Shown in pieces: positions 14,301-25,611 of a stretch of 64,000 bases of DNA. How positions within the stretch are numbered: the stretch's first letter is position 1; the number at the start of each line of letters is the position of its first letter. The notes under the pieces were generated by a model that was not told the DNA's origin, did no database searches, and was given only the letters and a program-made list of their open reading frames with translations. The DNA comes from Anoplolepis gracilipes. Its lineage: Eukaryota; Arthropoda; Insecta; Hymenoptera; Formicidae. The stretch covers positions 1,455,001-1,519,000 of the forward strand of contig NC_132985.1 of assembly GCF_047496725.1 (NCBI RefSeq), given 5' to 3'. Position numbers and translations under genes: made by a program.

Positions 14301-15534
14301 CTGTATTGACCGATTTTTCAGTGGCAAAGGTGACATCTTGACCAATTAATTTCCGACGTAAGAATTCTCTTGCTTCCCAAGCATACGGCTCATCTTTGGT
14401 CTCATCCGTGCTACAAAGATATATATACAAGTTTGTATTTTATTATTTTCACGATTAAATTGTTTGCAAAATTATCAAACTCGTTTATAGTTTATATATA
14501 TATATATATATATAAGGTTTAGAATTTAAAAAAATTTTTTTACAAAAGAGAGAGAGGGAGAGAGTAAAAATTTTATCTCTATCTAAATGTTATATGATTA
14601 TACGCATACCTGTCATTTCCTTTCCAACGTTCTAATTTTGGAGCAGTAATGTTGCACAAAGTAATTGTTACTTCAGGTGGAGGACCTCCCATAGGTTGTC
14701 CACGGATAACGACAGTATCTCCAGATGTCACCTTCAGAAAAAAGTTTTTTCATCATGAGAAAATTTAAATACAAAAATATTTAACATGTGAAACGGTACA
14801 TCTTCAAAAATATCTAAAACTATGATTTCTTGAATGAAAATATTTATTATGCAATTGTTAATAGTTTTCATAGAACTTTTCCAAGTTATAACAAACTCTT
14901 ACTCTCAAAAATATTTAATAAAAGTGCTAAAATACAGAAAGAGATAAGTGAAATAAAAACATATTAAAGATTTTCATCATCTTATTATATTATCAAATAT
15001 TTGGTACAATGTGCTTCAAAGCACATGGAATGCTGCCAGGGTTGCCAGATCGGTGTTTGCTAGAATTTTTGGACAAAAACAAAAAAAACAAAAAAAAAAA
15101 GGAAATTTCTCGCTTTACGTAAGATTTTTTTTTCTTCTTTTTGCACGTGCACTTTTTACAATTCCATCATATTCCTGATCACACTATTTATTTTCTAACC
15201 ATCATTCGCACGCATGCTTGATTATGCAATCTTGCTTTCATTTTCTTTTTAGGTAAATCTCTGGGCGAACCTTTGTACCGACGTGACAACCCTAAAAATG
15301 CCGCTAAGATGATAATTGAGATTTTGTAACCATATGTTCTACAGCCTGTTTCCTGCCAGCTGGGTGAGCAGACAAGAAGTCAACATCGCACGGCGGCAAT
15401 AATGAGAGTCACAAGAATCGCTGACGAAACACGTATAAATTATTAGCGCATTAGGCCGGCATGGCATGATGGTGGATTCTCACCTGTTTCACCACTCCAT
15501 TTCTCAATTTCACTGGTGCCTGGGGTACGCTCAT
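11356..15534 (-). CDS. Tudor-SN: Tudor-SN / staphylococcal nuclease domain-containing protein 1
   Basis: Nine minus-strand exons give 894 aa: 15484-15534, 14610-14731, 14268-14410, 13697-14191, 13109-13589, 12364-12991, 11835-12284, 11557-11763 and 11356-11463. All phases close. The start gives MSVPQAPVKLRNGVVKQ. Four tandem staphylococcal-nuclease-like domains occupy roughly residues 15-650. They are followed by a Tudor domain at about 710-760 (RGDLAVAKFSGDDQWYR, then VFYIDYGNRE), interleaved with a partial fifth SN domain and ending EFGL. Family knowledge: SND1 acts in RNA regulation and stress granules, associates with RISC, cleaves hyper-edited dsRNA, and reads symmetric dimethyl-arginine through the aromatic Tudor cage (the F, Y, D, Y, N residues of FYIDYGN are present). 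The acceptor for exon 4 was chosen as CATAG just before ACAGG because only this keeps the frame (GKDRNGEN, compare human GRDTNGEN). Identification is certain. Confidence 0.97.
14732..15483 (-). other. Tudor-SN intron 1
   Basis: A 752-bp intron separates the short first coding exon (17 codons) from exon 2. It contains an A-rich tract near 15076-15100. No other gene is visible. Confidence 0.7.
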
Positions 15535-16846
15535 GATGCGCTCCGCAATGTTCTCCGAAGAACGGGAAATTCGCGATTAACGTCGGTTCTATTAGCGCTC
15601 AGCTCGTGCGCTCACGGATCCACTTACGTACAGCTGCGCTCGAGTTCTGTGAGAGAGAATTTATCGCTCCTCTTGATGGGTATTATTAAAAATACGCGAG
15701 ACTACGACTCAGGAATAAGTTGACATGTTGAGCTGTAATACGGTCGGAGAGGCAAAAGGCAGGCGATCGCTCACGGCTCACGCTTTCCACGTATCGTGCG
15801 GAGTAGCAGTTGCCCGGCACGAGCGCGATCTACATGGAAAACACGTTCCGAAATTCGTTTGGTTTTCTGGTGATGTGGCAACACGCGACATACACCACGC
15901 GGCACGGTGTCGCGCTCTATGCTGCGACTCTGAGATTTCGAGGAGGTGTCGAGATATATTGAATCGAAGTGATCGAAAATCGTCCGTACGTACATACATA
16001 CAGCGGACGAATCAGAGGTTCGCGTCTTTTAACTGCATTATCAACGACTCGAGACAATTTTTTAATAACAAAGTATCGGGATCATTGACATTATATTAAT
16101 CATGTTAACTGGATTGAAAATAATTACGAGTTAGTTTTATCAGCGAATTTTTAGCTTTTATAGCTACAGTGTTCTATTATTGAATGTATGGCAATTCTTT
16201 TTTACGTAGCAAAATGTGAACAACAAAGATAAACCTTTACTGTATCTAATCTACTATGTCATTGACAATGCTATTTATATTCACGATAGAGCGCAGGAAG
16301 TTTTTCCAAGTCACGTTAATTACGATAAGATGGTAATTCTTAGGGATATAAATAAAACCAACATAATTTATCATCGCAACTCATCAGTCTTTAATATTAT
16401 CTTAAAATCATAAAATCTTCCTATACAGATACATGTATATCTTCATTCATGTTTCTGAAATAAACGAGTTAAACTTTAAATCGTTCTATGGTAAATTTGG
16501 AATTTATATTCTCTTAGCAATAAGGTACTTGCAATCTTTCCAATTTCTTCGTTTATATCCAAAGCTGCACATTAGAATATATGTAATGATAATAGGGTAC
16601 ATAGAAAAATATAATAGGAATATAAACTTAAGTTTATAATTACACTGAAATATCGTATGATTATTAGTGGGTCTTGCTCTTTAATTAAATGAGATTTAGA
16701 CTCGTAGAATTTTTATAAAATTCTAATGCGCAGCTTTGGACATGAATGAAGAAATTGGAAAGATGGGAAAGAATATTCATTGCAGATATTGAAGATGCAA
16801 TCACCAACAAGGATGAAATAATAAATATTTTAATTATTTCGATCTC

Positions 16847-16878
<32 letters not shown>

Positions 16879-17508
16879 ATAGCGTTTTTTTCCTTGTCTT
16901 ATTTGTTGAGTCTCGTCTATTGATTTTTTTTTTTTAAACAAATAATTAGTTAATATATTTGCAATTTTTTATTACCCTGCACATAAAATTGTAAAAATAG
17001 ATGTATTAAAGTTTAAAATGTTCTTCATCGAGGAAAAAACAACAAAGTATACTTAATATTTGAAATATAATTAAATAGAACAATCTTTCTTATTTTTCTA
17101 CATCTAGTTTTAAAATCTATACAAAATGAAAGACTAATTTTAAAGTAAAATTTTAATTAACCTAAATTTAATTAAAAATTAAGTTTAAAAAAGAGAAGGA
17201 CTTACATAATTTTACTTTAAAATTATGTTTTTACTTAATTTTACTTCAAGTATTGAGCGGTTTTTTTCTTGTTCTCGACGAGGAAACTATTTTGTAAAAA
17301 TATTTTGAACTTCAAATAGAATTGCTTCCTTTTTTTTTTATAAATAAATTGAATCTATTTTCAAAATTAACATCTATTTGTAAAATGTGATTATGTTTAA
17401 AAAAATCAATAAAGAATCAACAAATAAGACAAGAAAAAAAACGCTAAATATTTCTATGTAATGTATTGTGATTGAATGATTTTAAATGAAAATTTTAATT
17501 CATGAATC
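15535..17508. other. Tudor-SN promoter side and Hsp90 3' flank
   Basis: The first part (about 15535-16020) is CpG-rich and is the probable promoter and 5' UTR of the minus-strand Tudor-SN gene. From about 16100 on it is AT-rich and leads to the 3' end of Hsp90. A (TTA)n microsatellite lies at about 16849-16876. AATAAA complements (TTTATT) occur close to the Hsp90 stop. No gene recognised. Confidence 0.5.
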
Positions 17509-20129
17509 TTAATCTACTTCCTCCATTCTCGACGCTTCTTCCGCATCATCCTCCAAAGCTGGCACTTCTGTCTCCATCTTTTCATCCTCAGGATTTGACG
17601 TATCTTCGTCATCGAAGCCCAAACCAAGCTTGATCATTCTATATATTCTAGATGCGTGCACTTGAGGATCTTCGAGCGCAAAACCAGAAGACAGAAGGGC
17701 AGTCTCGAACAACAACATGACTAAATCTTTAACAGATTTATCATGTTTGTCAGCTTCAGCCTTTTGCCTCAAATTCTCCATGATGGGATGATCGGGATTG
17801 ATTTCCAAATGCTTTTTCGCAGCCATGTATCCCATGGTGGATGTGTCTCGGAGAGCTTGAGCCTTCATGATTCTTTCCATATTCGCCGTCCAGCCATACT
17901 GTGACGTGACGATACAGCAAGGCGAATCGACCAGCCTGTTGGAGACAACTACCTTTTCTACCTTCTTATCCAGGATATCTTTCATGACTTTGCAAAGGTT
18001 CTCAAACTTAGCTTTGTCTTCCTCGCGCTTCTTCTTCTCCTCTTCATCCTCTGGTAATTCCAAACCTTCCTTGGTAACAGATACCAACTGTTTTCCGTCA
18101 AATTCCTTTAGTTGCTGAACGACATACTCGTCAATGGGTTCAGTCATGTAGACGACCTCGAAACCGCGCTTCTTCACACGTTCTACGAATGAGCTGTTGG
18201 CGACTTGCTCCCTGCTCTCGCCGGTGATGTAGTAAATGTGCTTCTGATTTTCCTTCATCCTGCCGACGTAATCTTTAAGTGAGCACATTTCGTCACCAGA
18301 TGCAGAAGTGTGATAACGCAGCAATTCGGAAAGCTTCTTCCTGTTCTGGCTGTCCTCGTGGATACCCAGTTTCAGATTCTTGCTGAATTGTTCGTAGCAC
18401 TTTTTATAGTTTTCCTTGTCTTCTGCCAATTCTTCAAAGAGCTCCAAGCATTTCTTAACGAGATTTTTCCTAATAACTTTCAGAATCTTATTCTGTTGCA
18501 ACATCTCACGAGAGATATTCAGAGGCAGATCTTCGCTGTCTACAACACCCTTGATGAAGTTCAGATACTCTGGAATCAGATCCTCGCAGTTGTCCATGAT
18601 GAAGACACGTCGCACATATAATTTGATGTTATTCTTCCTCTTCTTGTTTTCAAACAGATCGAATGGCGCACGACGTGGAATAAACAGCAGCGCTCTGAAC
18701 TCCAACTGCCCCTCTACAGAAAAATGTTTCACAGCCAAGTGATCTTCCCAATCGTTGGTCAAGCTCTTGTAGAATTCACCATATTCTTCCTGCGTAATGT
18801 CATCCGGATTTCTCGTCCAAATAGGTTTCGTCTTATTCAATTCCTCGTCCTCGGTGTACTTCTCCTTGATGGTCTTCTTCTTCTTCTTTTTCTCATCTTT
18901 GGGTTTATCCTCCTCTTCATCTTCACCAACATCCTCAATCTTGGGCTTTTCATCTTCCTCTTTTTCCTCTTCCTTTGCAGGTTCTTCCTCCTCATCCTCG
19001 CTCAGTTCCTTATCACGTTCCTTCTCTACAACGAGCTTGATGGGATAACCAATGAATTGTGAATGTTTCTTCACAATCTCCTTGATTTTCGATTCCTCCA
19101 AGTATTCAGTCTGATCTTCTTTAATGTGCAAAATGATCTTTGTGCCTCGTCCAATGGGTTCGCCATTGTCAGGACGAACTGTGAACGAACCTCCAGCAGC
19201 AGACTCCCACAAGTACTGCTCATCGTCATTGTGCTTCGAGATCACAGTGACTTTGTCAGCTACGAGATACGCAGAGTAGAAACCAACACCGAATTGTCCA
19301 ATCATAGAAATATCAGCGCCTGCTTGCAGAGCTTCCATAAATGCCTTTGTGCCAGACTTGGCAATGGTACCCAAATTATTTACAAGATCAGCTTTGGTCA
19401 TACCAATTCCCCTATAAAAGAAAAAAAAATTTAATAACTGTTATATTATAATATATACTATATACAAATATAAAATATATATTTTATATAATATATATTT
19501 AAATACATATAAAATCACTCTATAGAAAATTGATACTTACGAATCAAGAATTGTCAGGGTACGATCATTCTTGTTTGGTACAATTTTAATGAACAGTTCC
19601 TTGCAAGTATCCAGCTTGGATGGATCTGTCAGAGATTCATATCGTATTTTGTCCAAGGCCTAGAAAAATTTATGAAAAAAATTTATTAGCAATATTATTA
19701 ACAAGATTTAATTTTTTATTACATGAGATTTACACAAGTATTTCTAATAACGCTTTAGATAAACTACTATTTATGCAATATGTATATAAAAAAAAAAAAA
19801 AAAAATTCACATTAAAATATAAGTAAGCATTTATCAAACTTTAATAAAATGTGAAATTATCTCACGCATGCATTGAAATAATTTTCATTTTAATTTCAAG
19901 GAAAGCAACGCGAAAATAGGGCACGCAATGGTCACGATTGATTTTTTTTTTTTTATCAATAATATACAAGCCTACTTACATCGGACGAATTTGAGATCAA
20001 TTCTCGGATGAATATTTCTTTGTTGGAGTAGAAGGTGTTAATGATCAGGCTCATCAACTGAGCGATCTCGGCCTGGAAGGCGAAAGTCTCCACCTCACCG
20101 GCATCCGCCATGCTCACGTCTTCTGGCAT
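17509..20129 (-). CDS. Hsp83: Cytosolic heat shock protein 90 (Hsp83/HSP90)
   Basis: Minus-strand exons are 19980-20129, 19541-19659 and 17509-19411, encoding 723 aa. The N-terminal GHKL ATPase domain starts around residue 14 (ETFAFQAEIAQLMSL). The catalytic Glu is at 43 (RELISN), the ATP-contact Asn at 47 and Asp at about 89 (ILDSGIGM). A long acidic/lysine linker lies around residues 225-285. The middle and dimerisation domains follow, and the C terminus is MEEVD, the TPR co-chaperone docking site of cytosolic HSP90. The protein is an ATP-driven chaperone for kinases, receptors and Piwi-pathway clients. The start MPEDVSMADAGEVETF is chosen over the in-frame Met at residue 7 because it is the first ATG. 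The upstream region carries heat-shock elements and a TATA-like box. Gene identity is certain; a 5' UTR intron, as in Drosophila Hsp83, could not be demonstrated. Confidence 0.98.
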
Positions 20130-20325
20130 TGTTATTTAACTGAACGTTAAACAAACGTCAATCACAGTTAAATTAGATGCACACGAATGCACTCGCGTTC
20201 TATTCGCAGTCCGTGTATTCGAGAAGCAGACGAGCTCGACGAGTACAAGTTAAGAAGTTGAAGCAACGACGCGTCCTCCACGCGAGCACTTTGAAGAGTA
20301 TTGAATAGTCGCGCGCAGCTGCCCC

Positions 20326-20332
20326 TTTTATC
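20326..20332 (-). promoter_or_regulatory. TATA-like box of Hsp90
   Basis: Read on the minus strand this is GATAAAA followed by a G run. It lies about 195 bp upstream of the ATG and immediately downstream of the heat-shock elements. An initiator-like ATTCAAT lies about 25 bp further on (near 20300), a normal TATA-to-start spacing. The implied 5' UTR is about 170 nt. Confidence 0.6.
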
Positions 20333-20338
20333 GACTAC

Positions 20339-20353
20339 TGAAGATTCTAGAAT
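20339..20353 (-). promoter_or_regulatory. Proximal heat-shock element (HSF site) of Hsp90
   Basis: Three perfect alternating nGAAn units occur at 5-bp spacing: GAA at 20340, TTC at 20345 and GAA at 20350. This matches the trimeric HSF consensus. It sits just upstream of the TATA-like box. Confidence 0.85.
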
Positions 20354-20373
20354 GTGAACGGAACTGACGTCAA

Positions 20374-20398
20374 TTTCTAGAAGGTTCTATCAAGATTC
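20374..20398 (-). promoter_or_regulatory. Distal heat-shock element (HSF site) of Hsp90
   Basis: TTC at 20375, GAA at 20380 and TTC at 20385 form a perfect three-unit element. A further TTC at 20395 keeps the 5-bp register with one slot (20390) degenerate. The register is the same modulo 5 as the proximal element. Confidence 0.85.
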
Positions 20399-21284
20399 CT
20401 CCTCGAGGGGGCAAAAAATTACGGCCGGCAGCGTGAATCGCGTTGTTGCAAAATTTCACGAATTAATTAATATGACGTATCGCGTGCGATTTCTCGAGCA
20501 ACGTGCGTCCGCTCGTTTCCACTCGTGGCTTCACTCCCGCGACTAGTGCGGTAACAGGAAATGACGATGTCCTGCCGAGATCCAGAACCATCGCGATAGC
20601 TCGAAAGTTTCGAAAACGTGCTTTTCGAATAAACGTTCTACTCCGAGACGCGCATGCGCGGCGCGACGTGTGTGTGTGTGCGTGCAAATGCGCACGTGTG
20701 TAATCGACCGCGTTTTAGCGTGACGCTAAAATTCTAGCATTTTCTGTTAAACGTTAATATCAAGGATGAATCTTGACGTGATCTTGGCGTCCCGTATGCT
20801 TTGAAAAGGCAATTTCATTTCCTCTGAACATTTTTTACTTTCATTCTTTTTTTTACACAGAATTCAGAAAATTGTTTATACATAAACGTAGGTGGAATTA
20901 ATTAATTAATTTTTGTAAGTAATTTTAAGTGATGATTCATACACTTTTCCAATCTAGATATTTACCGTCGATTGTTGATTATTTAATATATATATATATT
21001 TCTGGAAAATAGTTTCTCTTATTTTAAAAATACAATTTCGTATACAATCGAGATTAGCATTTCTTTGTCTCAAATACGTCGTTAAAATTTGCCATGTAAT
21101 TAATTTCTTACATGTATAATTTTGTCGAAATACCGATTTTATCACGGCATTAAATCGCTTATTTCAGTAACTAAAGTGCCAGAATAGATGTATGTACATC
21201 ATACATACGTACACAAAATATCTCATCTTTTACGCATATTTCGCATTTTATTATTACATATAGTATCTGTGTGGATTTTTGCAG
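20399..21284. promoter_or_regulatory. Divergent region between Hsp90 and the SREK1IP1-like gene
   Basis: CpG-rich sequence (about 20400-20720) next to the heat-shock promoter presumably also drives the plus-strand SREK1IP1-like gene. A short GT alternation lies near 20669-20685. An AT-rich 5' intron is inferred to end at the AG at 21283-21284. The noncoding first exon of the downstream gene must lie here but its donor was not identified with confidence. Confidence 0.5.
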
Positions 21285-21288
21285 ATTC

Positions 21289-21741
21289 ATGGATCCTGGA
21301 ATACTTTCCAGATTGATCCCTCAGAACAAGGAGCACGTACGACCCGCTTGCAAAAAATGCGGATACGCCGGACACTTAACCTATCAATGTCGCAATTTTA
21401 TCAAGATCGATCCCAACAAGGAGATTGTGCTGGACGTCAGTAGCACGAGCTCGGACAGCGACGAGAACTATGTAACCCCGTTGACAGAATTACGCGAGCG
21501 TGAATTGAAGAAGAAGCTGAGGGAGGCGAAGAAAAAGCGAAAGGAGAAGAAGTCAAAGAGGAAACGTAAAAAACGCGAGAGCTCGGACAGCAGTGACAGC
21601 GAATCCGAGTCGGAAGCATCCAGCGAGGAGGAGAAAAGACACAAGCGTAAGAAGAGAAAGAAGAGCTCCAAACATAAAAAGCGTAAGAAACATAAAAAGA
21701 ACAGTTCATCCGAAAGCAATGAAGACAATGATAAAAAATAA
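21289..21741 (+). CDS. SREK1IP1: SREK1-interacting protein 1-like (zinc knuckle, splicing regulatory)
   Basis: A single coding exon encodes 150 aa and is entered through an acceptor (TTTTTGCAG) ending at 21284, so the ATG at 21289 is the natural start. Residues about 18-40 match human SREK1IP1 (P18SRP): CKKCGYAGHLTYQC is a CX2CX4HX4C zinc knuckle, followed by RNF and KEIVLDVSSTSSDSDE. The rest is a long Lys/Arg/Glu/Ser-rich tail with RKKRKKSSKHKKRKKHKK-type basic stretches, typical of the family. The human protein binds the SR-related splicing factor SREK1, so a nuclear splicing-regulatory role is likely. The gene is divergent from Hsp90 and may share its CpG-rich promoter region. The 5' noncoding exon is not resolved. 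Confidence 0.9.
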   Translation: MDPGILSRLIPQNKEHVRPACKKCGYAGHLTYQCRNFIKIDPNKEIVLDVSSTSSDSDENYVTPLTELRERELKKKLREAKKKRKEKKSKRKRKKRESSDSSDSESESEASSEEEKRHKRKKRKKSSKHKKRKKHKKNSSSESNEDNDKK

Positions 21742-22582
21742 ATTGTGGTCACAAGTGACTAGACAGTCAATCAATCCTTCCAATTCATTCCAATTCATTC
21801 TATCATTGAATATTAATTAAATTGAATGACTATGATATTTTTATCATTGTATATGCATCACCCTATTATGTATATTGATTCAACATACAGATAAATATGG
21901 GTAACACATATATTTTTTTATATATATAAAAGACAAAGACTGCGTTTGTAATATTTTTTGTGTAAACTTTCTCAGGGATTGCATCAAAAGTTGCATCCAT
22001 TCTACAAAGCGTCAATTAAATGTTATTCCTTTACATCTTTCCTCAATAATTTATTTTAATCTCTTGATCTCTAATTGTAAATTTAATTGATTTAAGATAC
22101 TCAATCTATTTTTCATCATATTTTGCAGTTTATAATAAAGATGATATTTGACAATAATGTGCGTCTTGCTTGCACTTGTAATTTTCTGCATTTGAAATGA
22201 GATGGATATATCTTTGAGCGTGAAAGAAAGAGAGAGAAATTAAAAAATGCGAATATAGAAAGTTTCCGCAAAATGAATGGAATTCTATTCATTCTTCTTG
22301 AACTGCCTGAAACATGAAGGCAACATTACGTTAATAATTTAATTCCTAGACATGATAGTTAAATGGAAAAAAATTCCTAATCTCGGATTGGTTTAAACTA
22401 AAATTACTATTCGTGTCAACCAATCCGGTGCATTTAGATGACGTACGCCATTTTTTTTTTATATTGCTCCAGCTCCAGCATAGTATCTTGTAATCCTTGT
22501 ATACATCCTGTTCGAGAAAACATCGAGAAAATACAAAATAATCTTCCAAAGGTGAAAAATATTGTATGAATTATCAATAACA
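21742..22582. other. Intergenic between SREK1IP1-like gene and NOSIP
   Basis: AT-rich sequence contains the 3' UTR of the upstream gene and, from about 22400, the probable NOSIP promoter and 5' UTR. A short (GA)n run lies near 22227. No gene recognised. Confidence 0.6.
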
Positions 22583-23765
22583 ATGACACGACACGCGAGG
22601 AATTGTACCGCGGGTGCAGTATACACCTACCACGAGAAAAAGAAAGATGCTGCGGCGTCAGGTTATGGCACTAACACTCAACGAGTCGGCAAGGATTCAA
22701 TTAAGGACTTTGATTGTTGTTGTTTGACTCTACAACCTTGTAGGAATCCAGTGATAACGTAAGTACCTTATTAAATGTACATGTTTTTGTTTACATGAAT
22801 ATTTTTGTCATAATCTATAATATTATAGACGAGATGGCTATCTGTTTGACAAAGAGGCGATACTGGAATATATCTTAACTAAGAAGAGGGAATATGCAAG
22901 AAAACTAAAGGAATATCAAAAACAGAAGCAAAATAAAGAGGTGAGCAAGTTGTAACATTTATTAAGAAGATTAATTAGTCGATATAGTGTTTATATTGCT
23001 GTTGATATGTTTGTTATAGGAAGAGTCACAAGAGCAGACTGTTCTTGAAGATTTAAAGAAGCTGCAAAATTTTTTAAAGAACGAAAAAACTATTGTGTCA
23101 AATGGCTCTAGCGCAACAGATGTACCTTCTGTATCTAATATGAAAAATGGCAAGGACAAAGTACTACCAAGCTTCTGGATACCTTCCAAGACACCGGAAG
23201 CAAAAGAAATTTCCTTACAAAAACCTGACAAGACTATCTATTGCCCTCTCAGTGGAAATCCATTGAAAGTGAAAGATTTGCTTTCTATAAAGTTTACTCA
23301 AGTTCAGGATCCAGACGATAAGAGATCGCTTATTGTCAAACAAGCACGATACATGTGCCCTATTACACATGATATCCTGGGCAACAATGTGCCTTGTGCT
23401 GCGATAAGGACAACGTAAGGAAAAAAAGAGTTTTTAATTTTTTTTATAAATTGCAAATAGTAATTTTATTATGTTACATAACTACTTAAATATTTTTATT
23501 TGTAGCGGTGATGTGGTCACTATGGAATGTGTAGAAAAATTAATAAAAAAGGATTGGATCAATCCTTTGGACAATTCTAAATTAACACCATCTGATATTA
23601 TCCCTTTACAAAGAGTAAGTACTACACGTGTAATATTTTGAGAAAATTAGTATATGTAACTAACAAAAAATATTCATGTCAATTATTTCTCAGGGTGGTA
23701 CTGGTTATGCGTCTGTTAATGATTCGTTAGAGGGTAAGCACGAAAGGCCAGTGTTGCAAGCGTGA
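22583..23765 (+). CDS. NOSIP: Nitric oxide synthase-interacting protein homologue (NOSIP, U-box E3 ligase)
   Basis: Exons are 22583-22758, 22829-22940, 23020-23414, 23506-23614 and 23694-23765, giving 287 aa (human 301). The N terminus MTRHARNCTAGAVYTYHEKKKDAA is almost identical to NOSIP. A split U-box follows (DFDCCCLTLQPCRNPVIT then RDGYLFDKEAILEYIL), with its second half around YCPLSGNPLK and YMCPITHDIL. The end is LQRGGTGYASVN...RPVLQA, as in human (PVMQA). NOSIP is a nuclear/cytoplasmic E3 ubiquitin ligase found in spliceosomal complexes; the NO-synthase name reflects the mammalian interaction. The upstream stretch from 22562 lacks an ATG and the conserved protein starts at 22583. All introns are short (70-90 bp). 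Confidence 0.96.
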
Positions 23766-24559
23766 GCAACAATTTACATAGCTTTATGGTATGTAGGCTT
23801 TTAATACAATTAAGAATATACAAAATTCTTGATTGTAGGTTAAATTAGGTAAAGTGTACAAATTAATCAAGTATTAATTAGGGTATTTATGTACTTTACT
23901 CAATAAACGTTTAAATAAAATGTTGGAATATTAAGAGTATTATAATTCTTACGGATAGGTGTTTGAGAAATATATATATATATATATATGTATACAATTA
24001 TTTAATTCAATTGGAGAGTTCAATTAATAGAAATTAAAGAGTATAATTAGAAAATACAGAAAAATATATATATTATAAAGCATATAAAATACTATCATAT
24101 TGATATGCATAATTCTACAGGATGAGAATAATACATTATTAAAATTCAAATTTGTATTTTAAAAAATGCAAAAAATTATCTTAGTATTTTATACTTTATT
24201 AAAATGAAATAATATTTAGACAAAAAAAACTTCGAATTAATTTTCTCTCATAGATACATAGAAAAAAGACTATCAAAACAACACGTGTCTGTTATAAAAA
24301 CAATGTAAACACCTAGTGGGACTGCCTTGAATCGCAAAAAATTAATTTAATCGTATGCCGATCATTGAATTAAATATTTTCATATTTCTCTAGCGATAAA
24401 GTGGAGTCGCGTCATTCGTATACAAAAATTCTTAGAAAAAAATGAGTTGAGAGAGATTCGAAGAAACCTGCTTTCCCCACTCCTCGCCGAATAATTCCAA
24501 GCTCTGTGTTTTAAAATCGGCGGTCGGCGACGGACGGGGAAAGTGGCGCCATCTCGGTA
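23766..24559. other. Intergenic between NOSIP and cycle
   Basis: AT-rich 3' flank of NOSIP with a (TA)n run near 23971-23990. It turns CpG-rich from about 24400, marking the putative first promoter of cycle. No gene recognised. Confidence 0.6.
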
Positions 24560-24843
24560 GGATACGGTTCTCCGGAGGGACACGTTGAGAAATACGCGCG
24601 CTTCGCCGGGTAAGCGGCAAATCTCCGGGACGGCGGTTGGACGATTCGCTGGTCGTTCGGGTCGCGCGCGCGTTCGAAAGACGACGTGCGTTGTGCGTTA
24701 CGTGCGTGCGTGTATCGTCGCACGGTTTACGAGCGCGAAAGCGAGACTCGCCGGTGTGTCATGTGGATTTATACGCGGCGCGGAAGACCCTCGGAGCGAC
24801 TTGGAAAACGCCGAACGACTACGTCGAAGACGACGACGAAGAG
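24560..24843 (+). other. Inferred noncoding first exon / CpG-rich promoter of cycle
   Basis: A CpG-dense block ends in GACGAAGAG followed by a consensus donor (GTGAGTG) at 24844. The next plausible acceptor in the same direction precedes the ATG-bearing exon at 29096. The open frame here is most likely 5' UTR. The left boundary is arbitrary; a TSS was not identified. Confidence 0.45.
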
Positions 24844-25192
24844 GTGAGTGTGTTATCCTTACCCCCGCGTTTAACTTCTTTCGCGATTCCCGGAAATCGG
24901 CGGTCCGCCATCAGCGCGACGTACAAAGTGTCTCCAGTGCCTGTCCATTGTTCGCGCCAATATAAAGTTACGCGAGCGGTTTTACTCGCGAATCAATTTC
25001 GGCGATTGTGTTCCCTCATTTCCATATCAGATGATTATGATACTCGGAGCCGGCGATATAAATACGTAAGTAGGACATGTAAATGCATCGATTGTGTCGG
25101 GTGTAAATAGCCGGGGTGGAAGAATCTTGCGAGCGCACTTAACTCCCCTTAATTTGATTATTCGCATATCGCTAGTAGTTTTATTCATGCCG

Positions 25193-25195
<3 letters not shown>

Positions 25196-25230
<35 letters not shown>
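25196..25230. repeat. (TA)n microsatellite
   Basis: An uninterrupted alternating TA tract in cycle intron 1. Confidence 0.9.
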
Positions 25231-25233
<3 letters not shown>

Positions 25234-25580
25234 ATAGAAGCTTCTGAAAGGTATTATAAAAACATTGTTTAAAAAGAACGTTCTGATCCTTTGGCGTTTT
25301 TTTTCGCGTTTCTTTTTACATCTTAATTCGCAGTGTTTTAAGGGAGTCAACATTTTTGGCGAAATATCCATCGATCCTTTCCTCGTTACAAATAATAACT
25401 GCGAATTTGCTGGAGTAAAAAAAAGCGCGGGAAAGCGCGAGTTCTCTGTGACAGTGAGACGACATGAGAATCGCCTGACATGACGCGCACGTATAATGAA
25501 TAACAAGATCGAGCGAGACGATTCGAAATTAACTTTCACGATGCCGTTTGTTCTATCGGTTGCGAAGAGATATGACGGCC

Positions 25581-25611
<31 letters not shown>

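Noticed and set aside
18724..19062. Plus-strand open frames antisense to Hsp90
   Set aside because: They are mirror frames of the acidic linker of Hsp90 (GAA/GAG read backwards as Phe/Leu/Ser). Codon bias of the true gene explains them.
24380..24723. Arg-rich minus-strand open frames upstream of cycle exon 1
   Set aside because: CpG-rich promoter sequence gives long Arg/Ser frames on both strands. No splice sites or motifs support a gene.
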